Shown: positions 63,877-64,000 of the stretch, one piece after another | Layout: every line of letters starts with the position of its first letter | Numbering within the stretch: position 1 is the stretch's first letter | Assembly (NCBI GenBank): GCA_922989275.2 | Contig: OV277857.1 | Span: 116,116,231 to 116,180,230 of the forward strand | Length of the DNA stretch: 64,000 nucleotides | Direction of reading: 5' to 3' | Source: Gari tellinella | Taxonomy: Eukaryota; Mollusca; Bivalvia; Cardiida; Psammobiidae | Notes under the pieces: generated by a model | The model's input: the letters and a program-made list of their open reading frames with translations, nothing else | What the model was told of the DNA's origin: nothing | Databases searched by the model: none | Translations under genes and position numbers: made by a program

Positions 63877-64000
63877 TCTGCTCTAGATGAGGTCGCCGTC
63901 TGTTACAAACCTGACTTGCCGTCTGCTTTTAATATGTCGTCTGTGAAGCTGACTATATAATTAGTTTTTGCTTCTTTTTAAACTGACAATAAGTTATATT

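Overview
This 64 kb window looks like non-coding, repeat-dense DNA from an animal nuclear genome, most likely a bivalve mollusc. The evidence is AT-rich sequence without dense ORFs, animal-type Penelope-like (PLE), CR1/L2-like, Harbinger, piggyBac-like and Tc1 remnants, tRNA-derived SINEs, and very many short palindromic elements. The bivalve call rests on my recollection of similar repeats and is inference. I find no intact host gene, no genuine rRNA or tRNA gene, no CRISPR array and no prokaryotic operon. Every recognisable protein-coding piece belongs to a mobile element, and nearly all are broken.

Layout. 1-11 kb: short hairpin elements in otherwise featureless DNA. 11.35-14.3 kb: a Penelope-like reverse transcriptase element on the minus strand with three in-frame stops and a frameshift. 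17.0-17.4 kb: an internally deleted Tc1-like element. 19.3-20.7 kb: a hAT-like non-autonomous element with 8-bp duplicated flanks and arrays of a TTCGTACCC motif. 23-26.5 kb: LINE scraps, SINEs and a PLE 3' end. 27.2-30.3 kb: a MITE, then a Harbinger element with transposase and MADF remnants, its transposase split by a MITE. 31.0-32.4 kb: a second Harbinger-like element. 34.0-38.7 kb: a decayed CR1/L2-like LINE, a second PLE 3' portion, and a GIY-YIG endonuclease ORF framed by inverted repeats of about 155 bp. 39.7-41 kb and 53.8-54.7 kb: long internally repetitive elements. 43.1-46.0 kb: a 2.9 kb piggyBac-like element inserted at TTAA inside an older hairpin element. 46-63.6 kb: many more hairpin elements. 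63.66-63.88 kb: another PLE 3' end.

Short-element nomenclature used below (my own labels). Type A: ends TTAACCCCTTCACTGCC, about 215 bp, central hairpin ending CAAACAGT...ACTGTTTG with a GACGCC core. Type B: ends TTAACCCTTTGAACCC, about 250 bp, hairpin core AGAGGGCTCC. Type C: ends TACCGTGTTCCCTCC, about 330 bp, hairpin as type A. Type D: ends GGCCCGTTTCATAAAA, about 240 bp, core TCTAATCCTGTCTTG. Type E: ends TTAACCCTTTACCCC, core AAAGCAGGCTGAAAGTAAAG. Type F: ends CAGGGCTGCCA, same core as E. Type G: a near-complete inverted repeat of about 200 bp ending ACAGTCGAACTTCGATATC. Type H: ends TACAGTGGAGAAAACGTTAT, about 250 bp, hairpin as type A.

The most interesting pattern is that one hairpin module (CAAACAG...CTGTTTG around GATCAGACGCC) sits inside element families with unrelated ends. 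The two arms of a hairpin tend to share private changes, and some units have lost or collapsed the hairpin. All repeat boundaries were found by eye and should be taken as accurate to a few bases at best; remnants less so.
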